Assembly: GCA_025766275.1 (NCBI GenBank)
Contig: JAFKAC010000108.1
Coordinates: 116,649 to 180,648 of the forward strand
From: Lactarius indigo
Lineage: Eukaryota; Basidiomycota; Agaricomycetes; Russulales; Russulaceae
Length of the DNA stretch: 64,000 nt
Reading direction: 5' to 3'
Positions 34,225 to 45,163 of the stretch are shown one piece after another. The notes below the pieces were generated by a model. The model made no database searches and was not told the DNA's origin. It saw only the letters and a list, made by a program, of their open reading frames with translations. Both the position numbers and the translations under genes were made by a program. How positions within the stretch are numbered: the stretch's first letter is position 1; every line of letters starts with the position of its first letter.

Positions 34225-34322
34225 CTTTACTATGTAGGCCCACATGGGTTTCACCGATGTATTAGGGTCATTTGCACATGGGGTTTTACGAATGTATCGT
34301 TAATTATTTGCGTCATTATGTG
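34225..34322 (-). repeat. Right terminal inverted repeat of element II
   Basis: Ends CATTATGTG next to the TSD copy CCCTACC (34323-34329). Reverse-complement similarity to 16174-16270 through the same ordered blocks. Confidence 0.7.
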
Positions 34323-34329
34323 CCCTACC

Positions 34330-34593
34330 TCAGTCCCTAACCAGGACACTTCGAAGTCTTTGCAGTTGAACTATATCAACGCGTCACACCTGTTATACTC
34401 TGTGCACTAGCAAGATCAAGTGTAGAGAAGTGTCAGACACTTCGGACGAGGAGTCCTATATTACAGAGTAGTGCTGCACCCTGTGCCACACTTTCGCCAC
34501 TTGTATTTCACAGCAATAAGACAACAGAAGTCTTTGCTTGATACTTGTGTGATTAGAAACCTTCAGAACCCACGCCCCTGCTAGGGCGTAACA
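34330..34593 (+). mobile_element. Solo LTR G, right part
   Basis: Continues LTR G after element II and ends GGGCGTAACA, followed by the GACAC TSD copy. No coding capacity. Confidence 0.75.
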
Positions 34594-34598
34594 GACAC

Positions 34599-35736
34599 AA
34601 TCTGGAAAGTGCTCTGGATTTCCATCTATGTTTAGGAAACTGGATTCCTATCCAGGATGCAATCCAGAAAATACTCCAGATTTTCATCTATGTTCAGGAA
34701 ACTGGATTCCTATCTGGGACACAATCCGGAAAGTATTCTGGATTTCCGTCTATGTTTAGGAAACTGGATTTCTATCTGGGACAGAATCTGGAAAGTATTC
34801 CAGATTTTCATCTATGTCCAGGAAACTGGATGTTTAACTAGAATAGAATCCAGAAAGTATTCTGGATTTCTGTCTATGTCCAAGAAACTGGATTCCTATC
34901 TGGGACACAATGTGGAGAGTGCTATCATTCCCTTACTCCTATGTATATAAATCCACTGTTCCCTTTTGTGAAATGGGAATCTACTCTACCATACACTCTT
35001 TCTTAAATGAGAATCCATACTTTCTTCCACAGATGGGAATCTGCTTTCACTTGCAGATAGAAATCTATGTTCCCACCTATAGTTATAAATCTACTAGGAG
35101 TCTGCTGATAAGATGGAAATTGACTATTCCAATTCATGGATATAAATCCACTGTTCCTAATAGGAGTCCAGTTTCCTGTCTACAAATGCAGATCTAGAGT
35201 TTGTTCTGGATTCTATTCCAGATAGGAATCTAGTTGTCTGTCTGCAGATGAAAATGTGGAGTGTTTTCTAGATTCTGTTGTAGATAGGAAGCCAGTGTCC
35301 TCTTTGCAGATGGAAATCCAGGTTCCTAGACATAGACAGAAATCCAGAGTACTTTCCAGATTCAGTCCCAGAGAGGAATCCAGTTTCCTGGACATAGAAG
35401 GAAGTCTAGAATATTTTCTGGATTCTGTCCTGGTTAGACTTCCAGTTTCCTGGACGTAGATAGAAATCTGGTGTATTTTCTGGATTGCATTCTACATAGG
35501 AATCCAGTTTCCTAGACACAGATGGAAATCCAGAGTAACTTTTGGATTCCGTCCTAGATAGGAATCCAGTTTCCTGAACGTAGACAAAAATCCAGAATAC
35601 TTTCCGGATTATGTCCTATATAGGAATCCAGTTTCCTAGACATAGATGGAAATCTGGAGTATTTTCTGAATTGCATCCTGGATAGAAATCCAGTTTCCTA
35701 GACATAGATGGAAATCTGGAGTATTTTCCGGATTGC
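34599..35736. repeat. 62-bp minisatellite of element I: orientation switch
   Basis: Units from 34599 to about 34915 run in the same direction as the left arm. From about 35200 to 35736 they run in the opposite direction. Between them is about 280 bp of diverged material (AAATCCACTGTTCC-like units). This is the centre of the original palindromic element I. The reversed units continue beyond the hAT insertion. Confidence 0.8.
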
Positions 35737-36860
35737 TAGTGTTGCCATGGCTCAGCTCAGCTTGGCTCGGCTCAGCTAAGCGTGGCTCGACCAAAAATGA
35801 TGAGCCAAGCTGAGCCATTCCCAATTGAGCTGGCTCGAGCCACTCAAAGTACAAATAAGTAATCGTACCATTTTGGGTAGCCAGACAACTCAGACCTGAC
35901 GAGGCTGACGTCGTTGTACTGCGCCCTTCGCCCCACGTTCGACAAGCCCATGTGACTTTGTGTGAGACTATCGTACTACTCCCCTTCCTGTTCCTCTCAT
36001 TTTCGCTGCCCCCCCCCCCCCCTGATTTCTTTGCCCACGCTGGCTTGCCGTCTGTGCGCCGTCTGCGCGCTGTCTGCGCTGCCTGCGTGCCGACCGCTTG
36101 CTATGTGTACTCTCTGGGTCTTTGCCGCCACCGCCTACATCTTCGCTGCTGCCCCGGGTCCTCGCCGCTGCCGCTCTCTGCGCCCAATTCACCGTCGCTC
36201 TGAGTCCTCTGCCACCCTCAGCACCTTGCCGCGTCCTTGCTGCCCTCTCTGGATCTTCGCTACCGCCGCCTGTCCCTCGCTCCTGTCCTCTGCCCCCTCG
36301 CTACTGCTCTCTGCCCCTCACCACCACTCTGCGCCCTTGCCGCCGCCGCCTTGCGCCCTCAGCTGTGTCATCGCTGTCGCTGTCACCTGCCCCAGGTCAC
36401 TGCTGATCTTGTGCCTTGGGCCCTTCCTCGCTGTCTCATCACCTCGGGTCCCCCTTGGACTGCCGTCATACACCGTCACGCCCCCTCAGACTGCCCCGCG
36501 CCCCCCGTCGCACCCCCTCGGACTGCCCCACGCCCCCCCTCACGTCCCCTTGGACTGCTTCGCACCCTCCTCGCGCCCCCTCGGACTGCCCTCGGACCCC
36601 CCTTGCGCCTCCTCAGACTGCCTTCACACCACCTCGGAATGCCTTCGTGCCACCTCAGACCGCCTTCGCATCCCCCTCACGACCCTTGGACCTTCACGCC
36701 CTCCTCACCCCCCCCCCTCCCCATCCCCTTTTCTCATCCCCTCCCTCTTTTCCCTCTCTGGTCACCCTGGGTGAGTTGCATGGGTCTCCTATTTGTATGT
36801 AGTTCATTCCTAGGTACAAATACATGTATATAGCCTTGTTGCAAATACATTCTTTTCAAA

Positions 36861-39800
36861 CTACTGCTCGCTGATCCCCCTGAGATAAGCCCTCAAGTCC
36901 TCAACTGGTCTGACTGCCTCCACTCCTTCTAGCTCTGCTAATTCATCCTTCTCTCCAAGCCCTTCAGTGAAATTGAGTTCCCTTTTATACTTTGCCTGGA
37001 ACTTAAGTATCTGTAGGGCTTCCATGTTGCTTGGCTTAAGGTGGTTCCTCCTGGCTCTAGCTGTCTCCTTGCTTGCTGAGAAGACACGCTCACATGGTAC
37101 TGAAGTGGCTTGAATGGGGAGTAAGTCCATAGCAAGCTTGAAGAGTGTTGGCCACTTTTTCTGGTGTTCCTGCCAGTCCAACTGCTGTTAGTACCCCCTA
37201 ACAAAATGGCCCACCCTACACACCTGCCAAAACTCCATAACATTGGCAAATTTGACTGGGACTGCCAGATAGTCATCAATTTCACCTTCTAAGGTATCTG
37301 CCAATGGCCTGTAGGTAGGCATTCTGCCAATACCAAGGCTTGCCAAAGTGGCCTGCATGCCACCAAATGGTTCAGAAGGTGGAGGGGGTGCAGCTGATCT
37401 AGTAGGGGCTCTAGATGGTGTGTGTAATGGCCTGAGCTACTTAAGATTTTAGTTTTAAAGTGGCATGACAAATTAAAGGCACTCACTGCATCAAGGAGGT
37501 GATGCTTTACTGTTTCAGCAACATGTGATGGGTACTGTTGCTTGAACCATTCAAGCTTTAACAAAGGGTTAAGAACTGTTCACATGGCATGAGAAATTAT
37601 GCAGCATATTAAAATGGTCACTCACCCATTGAAAGCAGATATGCTGGAGTTTCAAAGGCCTGAGCAGAATAAGATTCTGTCTTCTCTATACCTTTTTTAA
37701 TGATAAGACCAATATCCAGTCCCTCAATCATTAAGTCAGTGGCCAAGTCATTTAGAGACTTTATAAAGCCCTCAAATGCAGGGACTGTGCCACAAAGTGT
37801 TGGTGTCTTCTCATAAGAGAGTGACTGCTGATACCAGAAGGGAATCTAATAAATTAATTAATTAATACACAATTAGAGAAGGAAAATATTTACATACCTG
37901 AAGAATTCTCTGAAGTCCTTGAAGGACCATCCAATCATCCTCATCTAATGGATCTGGCCCTCCCTCCTCCTGAATAAACCTATCAATTGCCTAACTCAAA
38001 GTTAGCATTAGAATTTATTAAATGATTTAAAACATACCTCTCTCAAAACAAATGCCCTCTTGATCATCAAATAAGCAGAGGACCACCTTGTTTCCACATC
38101 ATGAATTAATTGCAGAGAAGGTACATCTGACTCCTCTGCAATTGCAGCAAATATATCACGCCTTCGTGATGAATTGCGGATCTATTATAAATAAGTTAGA
38201 AAAAAGAAAAAAAAAAGAGAAAACTCGGAAAAAGAGAAAGAAAAAGAAAAAGAAAAAGAGAAAGAGAAAGAAAAAGAAAAAGAAAAAGAAAAAGAAAAAG
38301 AAAAAGAAAAAGAAAAAGAAAAAGAAAAAGAAAAAGAAAAAGAAAAAGAAAAAGAAAAAGAAAAAGAAAAAGAAAAAGAAAAAGAAAAAGAAAAAGAAAA
38401 AGAAAAAGAAAAAGAAAAAAAAACTCGGAAAAAAAACAGGAAAAAAACAGGAAAAAAGGAAAAACTCACATAAACAATAATTTGCTGAAGCTTTTTAACT
38501 TGGTGAAAACCAAATGCAGGTGCTGCCTCTAGCATTTCCTTGCATGCAAGGTTTACAATATGGGCAAAGCATCTAAGAAGTGTCAGCAATAAATAAATAA
38601 ATAGTTTGATACTTACCTGATGTGATTCTGCTCTGCAGAAAACCTAGTATTAGGATATTGCTTCTTCAACTGATTTTCTAATGCCTCCATCATAGAGCTG
38701 TTGTTAGATGCATTATCTGTTGTTATCCAACCAATCTGTTTTTCAAAAAAATTAATTAGCTGAATTTTTTTATAAGATAAAATAGATATTACTTTTCTTT
38801 CAAGCCCCATCCTAGTAATAATAAAATAAAAGACCTCAGCTAACCTCTCCCCAGTGTGGGTCCCAGGAAAATAGACAAATCCAATGAGATCAGCTCTAAG
38901 GGTTAGTTTTTGCTGGCCATCTTGAGTCTGGATCTGCTCTACCCAGTGAGCAGTAACAGCCATATATGGCTTGAGGTCAGGGTCAGACCACATGTCTGTG
39001 GTAAAAGAGACCCTCCCAAGGCAGCTCTTCTAAATATAAGTTAGCCCTCAAGCACTAAGATATGATAATTTGACATTACCTGAATATTCTGAGATAAATT
39101 GTGAAGAGCCTCTACACTGTTCTCCACAATGCGCTTCTGCATAGTGGTCCTGTGAGGGATGTCTGCATCATGCAGCTCAGGGTGAAGTAGGAGACACAGG
39201 TGGCAGAACTCTGGTCTCTCTACAATCATCACAGCCTTTAAAAAAAAATTAAATAAGAGAAAAAAATAGAAAAAAAAAAAAACCTGATCTGTGGCAACAA
39301 TAAATTGCACAAGGCCATCTAAAAAGTTGTCTTGAGTGAAGGGAGTGTGGCACTCAGCTTGGCGCTCCACAGAAACTCCAGTAACTCTTGCAACAGCTTC
39401 TTCCCCCTCTTTACCTCTCAACTCAATCTTGAGTCTTTGACACTCAGCAACCCACTCTTCTGCATGGTTCTTGAGCAGATGAGACCGCAGTGGACCTGTT
39501 GCAGTAATGGGGCGATATGAGTGTATTTTGATGGATGCATCTTCTTGATGAAGTACCCTAAAATATTTTTAGAAATAAAAATAAAATAGATAAAATAAAA
39601 CTTACAAGCAGAACTTGCACTGTTTCTTCCCTTCAACAACTTGAAAAAATCTCAAGGTATCATCACCTGATCCTAGCCTAGACCCAGCTTTTTGAGCCCT
39701 CCTTGAGTGATGGGTTGGAGTTGGAGGGTCAGAGCTGCCTTCCTGGTCATTGGGGCCAGCACCACCCTCCTGAGAGCCCTCTGACACATTTCCAAGGTCA

Positions 39801-40250
39801 AAGTTCTCAGGCTGAGGTAAGCTAAGGCCTCCCTGTATTAAATTGATTAAAGAAAAATTATAAAGGTAATAAAATAAATACTCACTTGATTGAGAGCCTG
39901 AACAGGTGAAGAACCTGCAAAGGGATCCTCTCCCTCTAAATTCTGTTGTGAGGGTCCAGGGGGGCCACCCAAAGCCACAGAAGTGGTGTCTAGATCAAAG
40001 TGCACATGCTGTCTGGCAGTTGATGCCTGAGCAGCTGTGGATGCAACTAACAACAGTATGAATGTATGGATACACCATTGAAAAATGAGCACATACCATC
40101 AAGCTGAAAAGACATCTCCAGAGCACCACCAGGAAGCTGTTTGACCCGAGCTTTCTTGGTAGTCTTTTGCTTTTTTGGAGTTCTTTTGGGTGTTGAGGGG
40201 GCCCTCTTCCTAGATCCAGCTATAGTGGGTGAAGCCAAGAGTAACACAAA
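36861..40250 (-). CDS. hAT transposase, multi-exon, BED finger to hAT dimerisation domain
   Basis: Minus-strand gene with many short introns. N-terminal basic exon (KRTPKKQKTTKKARVK, near 40170). The BED-type zinc finger is split by an intron: CKFC near 39605 and HLLKNH near 39465. A RNase-H-like core follows, with GWITTDNASNN near 38720. The C-terminal hATC segment is LLPIQATSVPCERVFSASKE (near 37080). One intron near 37190-37230 has a textbook TACTAAC branch site. Transposase would cut and rejoin the element in the nucleus. Several exons between 37290 and 38600 are only partly resolved and the first exon is not certain. I saw no obvious stop inside the recognised domains, so activity cannot be excluded. 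Confidence 0.8.
38205..38420 (+). repeat. (AAAAAG)n microsatellite in a transposase intron
   Basis: More than 30 copies of AAAAAG with slight variation at both ends. Lys-rich or Phe/Ser-rich open frames across it are artefacts of the repeat. Confidence 0.95.
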
Positions 40251-40439
40251 AAGGATTTAAGAAGTAGATGAAGTAGATGAGCTGAGATCGTGCAAAGATA
40301 AGGAGAGACAAGAGCGTAGTAGACGGCAGGAGACTGAGACGAGAGTGTGGGAATGCGCGGCGTACGTCTGGTGGCTGCAAAATTTCGTGAACACTCACAC
40401 TCCCAACTCATTTCCATTTTTCCACACGCACCCTTGCAG

Positions 40440-41560
40440 GCATCAAGACCGGCCTCATACAGCTGTGGTGAGACCACCACGATGAGCCCTGAGGCCAAGA
40501 ACCTCTGTCAGGTTCTTGAGAGGAGGCTGCACAGCCTATCCAGGATGCTAGGTACGTCTCCTCCCCCTGGCTCTCAGCAGCAGCGATGACGACAATATCA
40601 TCCAGCTGCTGTGACAATGATGTGACGACCCTACCCACTCCCAACGGCGGCGGCAGTGGCACCAACCCCGAGACAACGACAACGACATCACCCGAGCCCC
40701 CGAAGGTGGCGGTGGTGACGGCACCAGCCCCTGAGCCTCAAGGTGATGATGACACGAAGACGACGTCACCCGAACCCTCAACGGTGGTGGCAATGGCACC
40801 AACCCCGGGGCTTCAAGGCAATGACCTGCCCCAGGCCCTCAAGGCAACGACGACAATGATGACAACGCCCCGGGGCTTCATGGCGACAACAACAGTGCTA
40901 CCCCAGAGTCGGCAACGACGTCACCCAAGCCTCTAAGGTGACAGCGGCAGTGGCACCAGTACCAGCAGCGGGGCCTTGAGGCCACGACGTCACCCATCCC
41001 CCGATGGTGGCGACTGTAGCACCAGCCCCGTGCTTGATCCTTATTTCATGAGTGCTCTTTACTTTTTTTTTTCTTTGATGCTGTCGTTGATGGTGTACTT
41101 CCTCAGTCTCCGAGGCAATGAGCCTCATCCAGCTCTTTGTCCTGGCTGAGGTCACTCACAACACCGTTTCCGAACTCGGTGAGCTCCCATCTATTCTAAC
41201 CCCTCCTAAGCTCAACCCCGATGTAAACCCCTTCCAGCGGTCATTTGTCAGCGAGATTTGTCGCATCGAGGAGATGCCCCATCGCGTCCGCTTTTTTCCC
41301 GCACAAATCGGCTGTGAGCACGCATCAAGGAGATGGCCCGTCGCGTCCACTTTTTCCCACGCAAATCAACCACAAGCACGATCCCATTCCCATCTGATGT
41401 ACAATTCCGCACCACTCATCCCTGTGGCTTCAAGGTGACAAACTGCCCCAGGCCCTCAAGGCGACGATGACGATGCAACCCAGGCCCCCAAGGCAACGCC
41501 AGGCCCTGAGGAGGACGATGCCGATGCGGCTTGGTTGGAGGAGCTTCACTCATAGTAGAT
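40440..41560 (+). other. Possible second hAT-internal transcript, unresolved
   Basis: Plus-strand, Thr/Pro/Asp-rich open stretches (for example SPEPPKVAVVTAPAPEPQ) with a plausible end at 41550 (AAWLEELHS-stop). No domain or firm splice chain is visible. It may be a decayed second gene or chance low complexity. Confidence 0.25.
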
Positions 41561-42678
41561 AGTAGTACTTGTTGTATATACTAGAGTCAAAACTAATAAA
41601 ATCTATTTCTCAAATCAATATACATACTACACTACAGTAGATACAAACACTAGGTGTGAATGAGGGTGCTAGCAATCGGTGAATAGCCGATCACGTTCTG
41701 GGTTGGCACATGCGCACACATGGGCGAAGAAGGCGCGGCTAAGGACAGGCAGCAGGGTAGCCGGGATGGCAGGCAGCGAGATGGCGGCAGTGGAGGTGGC
41801 CACAGATGGCAGCGAGGGCGACGACGGAGAGGGTCGTCGGAGGCAGGCGGCGAGACAGTGGCGACAGCGTCATGGGGTGGTCACGGGGCGAAGTGCATGG
41901 GGGCAAGAGCAGGGGAGTGAGGAGTTGGCGACGGCGACGGGGGTAGGCAGCGATCAGCGAGTAGCGGAGGCAGACGACGAGGCAGCAGGAACAGAGAGCA
42001 CGAGGGGAAGGGCGAGGGCCTGAAGGAGAGGGAGAGCGAAATGGCACAGAGAACAAGAGGGAGAGCCGTGCAGGACCCCAGGCAAGGAGGGAGTGTGCGG
42101 GCAGACACCCGGCGTGCTGACAGCACACAGACAGTGAGCAGTCGGCACGCCGACAGCGCTGACAGTGCAATGACGGCGCGCAGACAGCAGGGAGATATGT
42201 GTGCTGACAGCGACACCAGAGTGGGGATGGAGGGTAGGCAAGAAGAGCAATGGGAAAGGGGAGGGTGGTGCAGCATAGGCGAGGACGGAGGGGTGAGGGA
42301 AGCGAAGGCCTGGAGATGGAGTGGAGGACTCACCCAGGACAGCGAGTAGTGATTTCCCTCAGTCTCCGCAGTCTCCAATTCTCCGTGCTTGAAGTCAAGA
42401 CTTGAGATCAGCCAGCTCGTTCCTGGCTGAGCCAGGAACGGCAGACAGAATACCGAAAACGATTTATTCTCGTGGAATCTCGCCCAAGTCAAGCCCAGCT
42501 CGACCTGCCTAATCTGGTCATGCCTAATTGAGCCTGGCTCAGCGTGGTTTAGCCAGCTCCTAAGCTGAGCTGAGCCAGCTTTGGTCATGAGCCGATTGTC
42601 AGCTTGGCTCGGCTCAAGTTGGCCCAGCTTGGCTGGCTCAGCCGATTTGAGCCAAGCCACGGCAACACTACAGATTGC

Positions 42679-44029
42679 ATCCTGGATAGGAATCCAGTTT
42701 CCTAAACATAGATGGAAATCCAGAATACTTTCTGGATTCAGTCCTAGTTAGACATCCAGTTTCCTGGACATAGATGGAAATCCAGAATACTTTCCAGATT
42801 GTGTCCTAGATAGGAATCCAGTTTCCTAAACATAGACAGAAATCCAGAATACTTTCCGGATTCTGTCCCAGATAGGAATCTAGTTTCCTAGACATAGATA
42901 GAAACCTGGAATACTTTCCAGATTGTGTCCCAGATAGAAATCCAGTTTCCTGGACATAGATGGAAATCCAGAATACTTTCCAGATTCTGTCCTGGTTAGA
43001 AATCTAGTTTCCTGGACATAGATGGAAATCCAGAGTATTTTCCGGATTGCATCCTGGATAGGAATCCAGTTTCCTAAACATAGATGGAAATCCAGAGCAC
43101 TTTCCAGATTGTGTCCCAGATAGGAATCCAGTTTCCTGGACATAGATAGAAATCTGGAATACTTTCCGGATTCTGTCCCAGATAGAAATCCAGTTTCCTG
43201 AACATTGACGGAAATCCAGAATACTTTCCAGATTGTGTCCCAGATAGGAATCCAGTTTTCTAGACATAGATAGAAATCCGGAATACTTTCTGGATTCTGT
43301 CCTGGTTAGAAATCCAGTTTCCTGGACATAGATGGAAATCCAGAGTATTTTCTGGATTGCATCCTGGATAGGAATCCAGTTTCTTAAACATAGATGGACA
43401 TCCAGAGCACTTTCCGGATTGTGTCCCAGATAGAAATCCAGTTTCCTGGACATAGATGGAAATCCAGAATACTTTTCAGATTCTGTTTTGGTTAGAAATC
43501 CAGTTTCCTAGACATAGATGGAAATCCGGAGTATTTTCCAGATTGCATCCTGGATTGGAATCCAGTTTCCTAAACATAGACGGAAATCCAGAATACTTTC
43601 TGGATTCAGTCCTAGTTAGACATCCAGTTTCCTGGACATTGGATTCAGTCCTAGTTAGACATCCAGTTTCCTGGACATAGATGGAAATCCAGAATACTTT
43701 CTGGATTGCATCCTGGATAGGAATCTAGTTTCCTAGACATAGATGGAAATCCAGAGCACTTTCCAGATTGTGTCCCAGATAGGAATCCAGTTTCCTAGAC
43801 ATAGATAGAAATCTGGAATACTTTCCGGATTCTGTCCTGGTTATAAATCCCATTTCCTAGACATAGATGGAAATCTGGAGTATTTTCCGGATTGCATCCT
43901 GGATAGGAATTCAGTTTCCTAGACATAGATGGAAATCCAGAATACTTTCCGAATTCTGTCCCACATAGAAATCCAGTTTCCTGGACATAGACGGAAATCC
44001 AGAATACTTTCCGGATTGCATCCTGGATA
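42679..44029 (-). repeat. 62-bp minisatellite, right arm of element I
   Basis: About 21 units of the 62-bp repeat in reverse orientation, continuing the array cut at 35736 by the hAT. A local 40-bp duplication lies near 43610-43660. Confidence 0.9.
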
Positions 44030-44241
44030 GGAATCCACTTTCCTGTCTTCAGAATCAGTCAATAACAATCTCTAGTTCGGAAATTGCTCTGGAACCAAAG
44101 CAGCCTCAACCGACATCGGCTGGCCCATCAATTTCGGAAGAATTTTGTGCATCGGCCGACGTCAGTTGGCCCATGAGTCATGAGGGGTTCTTCCCATCAG
44201 ATGGCCCATGAGTTATGGAATTCATGGCAGATCATTATGTG
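44030..44241 (-). repeat. Right terminal inverted repeat of element I
   Basis: Reverse complement of 14519-14718 with few differences. Ends CATTATGTG next to the TSD copy GCAGATT. Confidence 0.85.
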
Positions 44242-44248
44242 GCAGATT

Positions 44249-44639
44249 GGAACATTCCAGAGACAAGTTATTAATACTGTCCAATCAGAATAAAGGATAA
44301 GCATGGTATGACTGCACCGCAGTCGATGATGCCATATTGCACCATAGTGGCGTGATTCCACAGCAGCTGCAGAACCCATGATCGGGACACGTGTTCTTGT
44401 GACTTGGTTGATTATCTTCGTTGATTGATAAACGATCAACTGTTGATTGACACATGTGCACAAGCACATGTGACTTGGAAAGACAGGGTAATCATGTGAC
44501 ACATCACATGACCGTCAGAGAGCGAAATTCAAACTCCGATTTCGGATTTCTCCTTTAGGAAGCTGATGACATAAGCCCGGTCCGGTCCGGTCCGGTCCTA
44601 AGCGCCTTGAGTCACGACCAGTTTTATAGGTTCGTGACA
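44249..44639 (+). mobile_element. Solo LTR L, right part
   Basis: Continues LTR L after element I and ends TTCGTGACA before the ATAGC TSD copy. Contains four tandem GGTCC units near 44580-44598. Confidence 0.65.
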
Positions 44640-44644
44640 ATAGC

Positions 44645-44937
44645 TACCTTGTAGTATGTGACTTGTGTTACATCCATCCCTTGTATAGTGTCACTCCCAG
44701 AAAGTGTATAAGTAGAGTAGCATGTACACTCCTGGTCCACATCAGTTCTCACTGTTTGTGTGCCAGGTAAGCTCCCTCTTCTCCAATGTATAACATCAGT
44801 TCTCACTGTTTGTGTGCCAGACACTCTTTGCTTCACATGCTTGACAGTCCCCCTCTGCTGCTTACCAGCTGCATCTAGTATCTCACCACAGTCTCCTTTG
44901 TCACTGTGAGTACTGGATCTGTCTTTGCTGTTCATCA
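44645..44937 (+). mobile_element. Solo K-family LTR, right part
   Basis: Ends TGCTGTTCATCA, matching the ends of the K LTRs. Includes a duplicated segment around CAGTTCTCACTGTTTGTGTG, as in the 890-1502 copy. It is followed by ACCTT and the rest of element F gag. Confidence 0.85.
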
Positions 44938-44942
44938 ACCTT

Positions 44943-45143
44943 GGTCCAACAGAGGTGGTCAAAATTGAACTCAACGGGTCGGAAACGGTTAGGACCGTTA
45001 AACTCTACAAAGTATCCGTTGTCTTCTCCACGTTCTCTCCACTGAGCTGCTCTTAGGAATCTTGTTGGTACGTTGCAGTCTCCTCTTCGTTCAATGTGAT
45101 AGGGACAGAAAGATGTCCACTGTTCTCTGGTCAAATATGCCAC
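44943..45143 (-). pseudogene. Element F Gag, N-terminal fragment (GTG start)
   Basis: Starts GTG at 45141-45143 and reads REQWTSFCPYHIERRGD, then NGYFVEFNGPNRFRPVEFNF, collinear with Gag of B, C and D. It breaks off at the K-family LTR. The GTG in place of ATG is shared with all other gag genes here. Confidence 0.85.
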
Positions 45144-45150
45144 GATGATG

Positions 45151-45161
45151 ATCTTGGTCTT
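45151..45161 (-). promoter_or_regulatory. Self-primer binding site of element F
   Basis: AAGACCAAGAT on the minus strand, two nt inside the LTR. It pairs with ATCTTGGTCTT in the same LTR (near 45400). Confidence 0.75.
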
Positions 45162-45163
45162 AA

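Larger units (their letters stand above)
16174..34322. mobile_element. Element II: cargo-bearing relative of element I, inverted 44-bp arrays, TSD CCCTACC
   Basis: The left end is GAGCCCATGA and the right end is CATTATGTG, the same right terminus as element I. Perfect 7-bp TSD CCCTACC at 16167-16173 and 34323-34329. The TIRs (about 100 bp) match imperfectly, sharing ATGACGCAAAT and CCCATGTG blocks. Both arms are 44-bp arrays in opposite orientation. With gypsy element C removed it is about 10.3 kb and carries genes X (3' part), Y and Z. The transposase has not been recognised. It may be gene X, which element C truncates. Superfamily is uncertain: 7-8-bp TSDs occur in several, including hAT-like, P and KDZ-type elements. 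Confidence 0.7.
35737..42670 (-). mobile_element. hAT transposon, 6.9 kb, 8-bp TSD
   Basis: The ends are TAGTGTTGCCATGGCT and, reverse complement, TAGTGTTGCCGTGGCT. The flanks CGGATTGC (35729-35736) and CAGATTGC (42671-42678) form an 8-bp TSD with one G/A difference, as expected for hAT. The subterminal regions hold many GGCTCAGC/GAGCCAAGC motifs in both orientations, possible transposase sites. GC-rich arms (35936-36790 and 41660-42360) flank a minus-strand transposase gene. It sits in the right arm of element I. Confidence 0.9.
14519..44241. mobile_element. Element I: DNA-transposon-like, inverted 62-bp arrays, 7-bp TSD
   Basis: The left end is CAGCCAATGA and the right end is CATTATGTG. 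The flanks are GCGGATT (14512-14518) and GCAGATT (44242-44248), a 7-bp TSD with one transition at a CpG. Each end has a TIR of about 200 bp, then a 62-bp minisatellite in opposite orientation on the two sides. After removing nested material (LTR G with element II, and the hAT) about 4.0 kb remains, with no coding region. It appears to be a non-autonomous element. The superfamily is not settled. The shared termini with element II are the main reason to treat the two as one family. Confidence 0.7.

Noticed and set aside
16174..34322. Starship-type giant element
   Set aside because: No DUF3435 tyrosine recombinase is seen, and Starships are known from Pezizomycotina. The TIRs and 7-bp TSD point to a DDE-type mechanism.
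35952..36833. Long Pro/Leu/Ser-rich open frames in the hAT arm
   Set aside because: The GC- and C-rich composition keeps several frames open at once. No domain, start context or introns support a gene.
38088..38480. Lys-rich and Phe/Ser-rich open frames
   Set aside because: They are translations of the (AAAAAG)n microsatellite in a transposase intron.
36861..40250. Host zinc-finger gene
   Set aside because: The hATC motif, BED finger, TIRs and 8-bp TSD all place it as the transposase of the enclosing hAT.
14215..44639. One 30-kb element with TG..CA ends and TSD ATAGC
   Set aside because: The terminal 304 and 391 bp are not inverted repeats of each other. The better-supported TIR ends with their own 7-bp TSD lie inside, so the outer pieces fit a split solo LTR.
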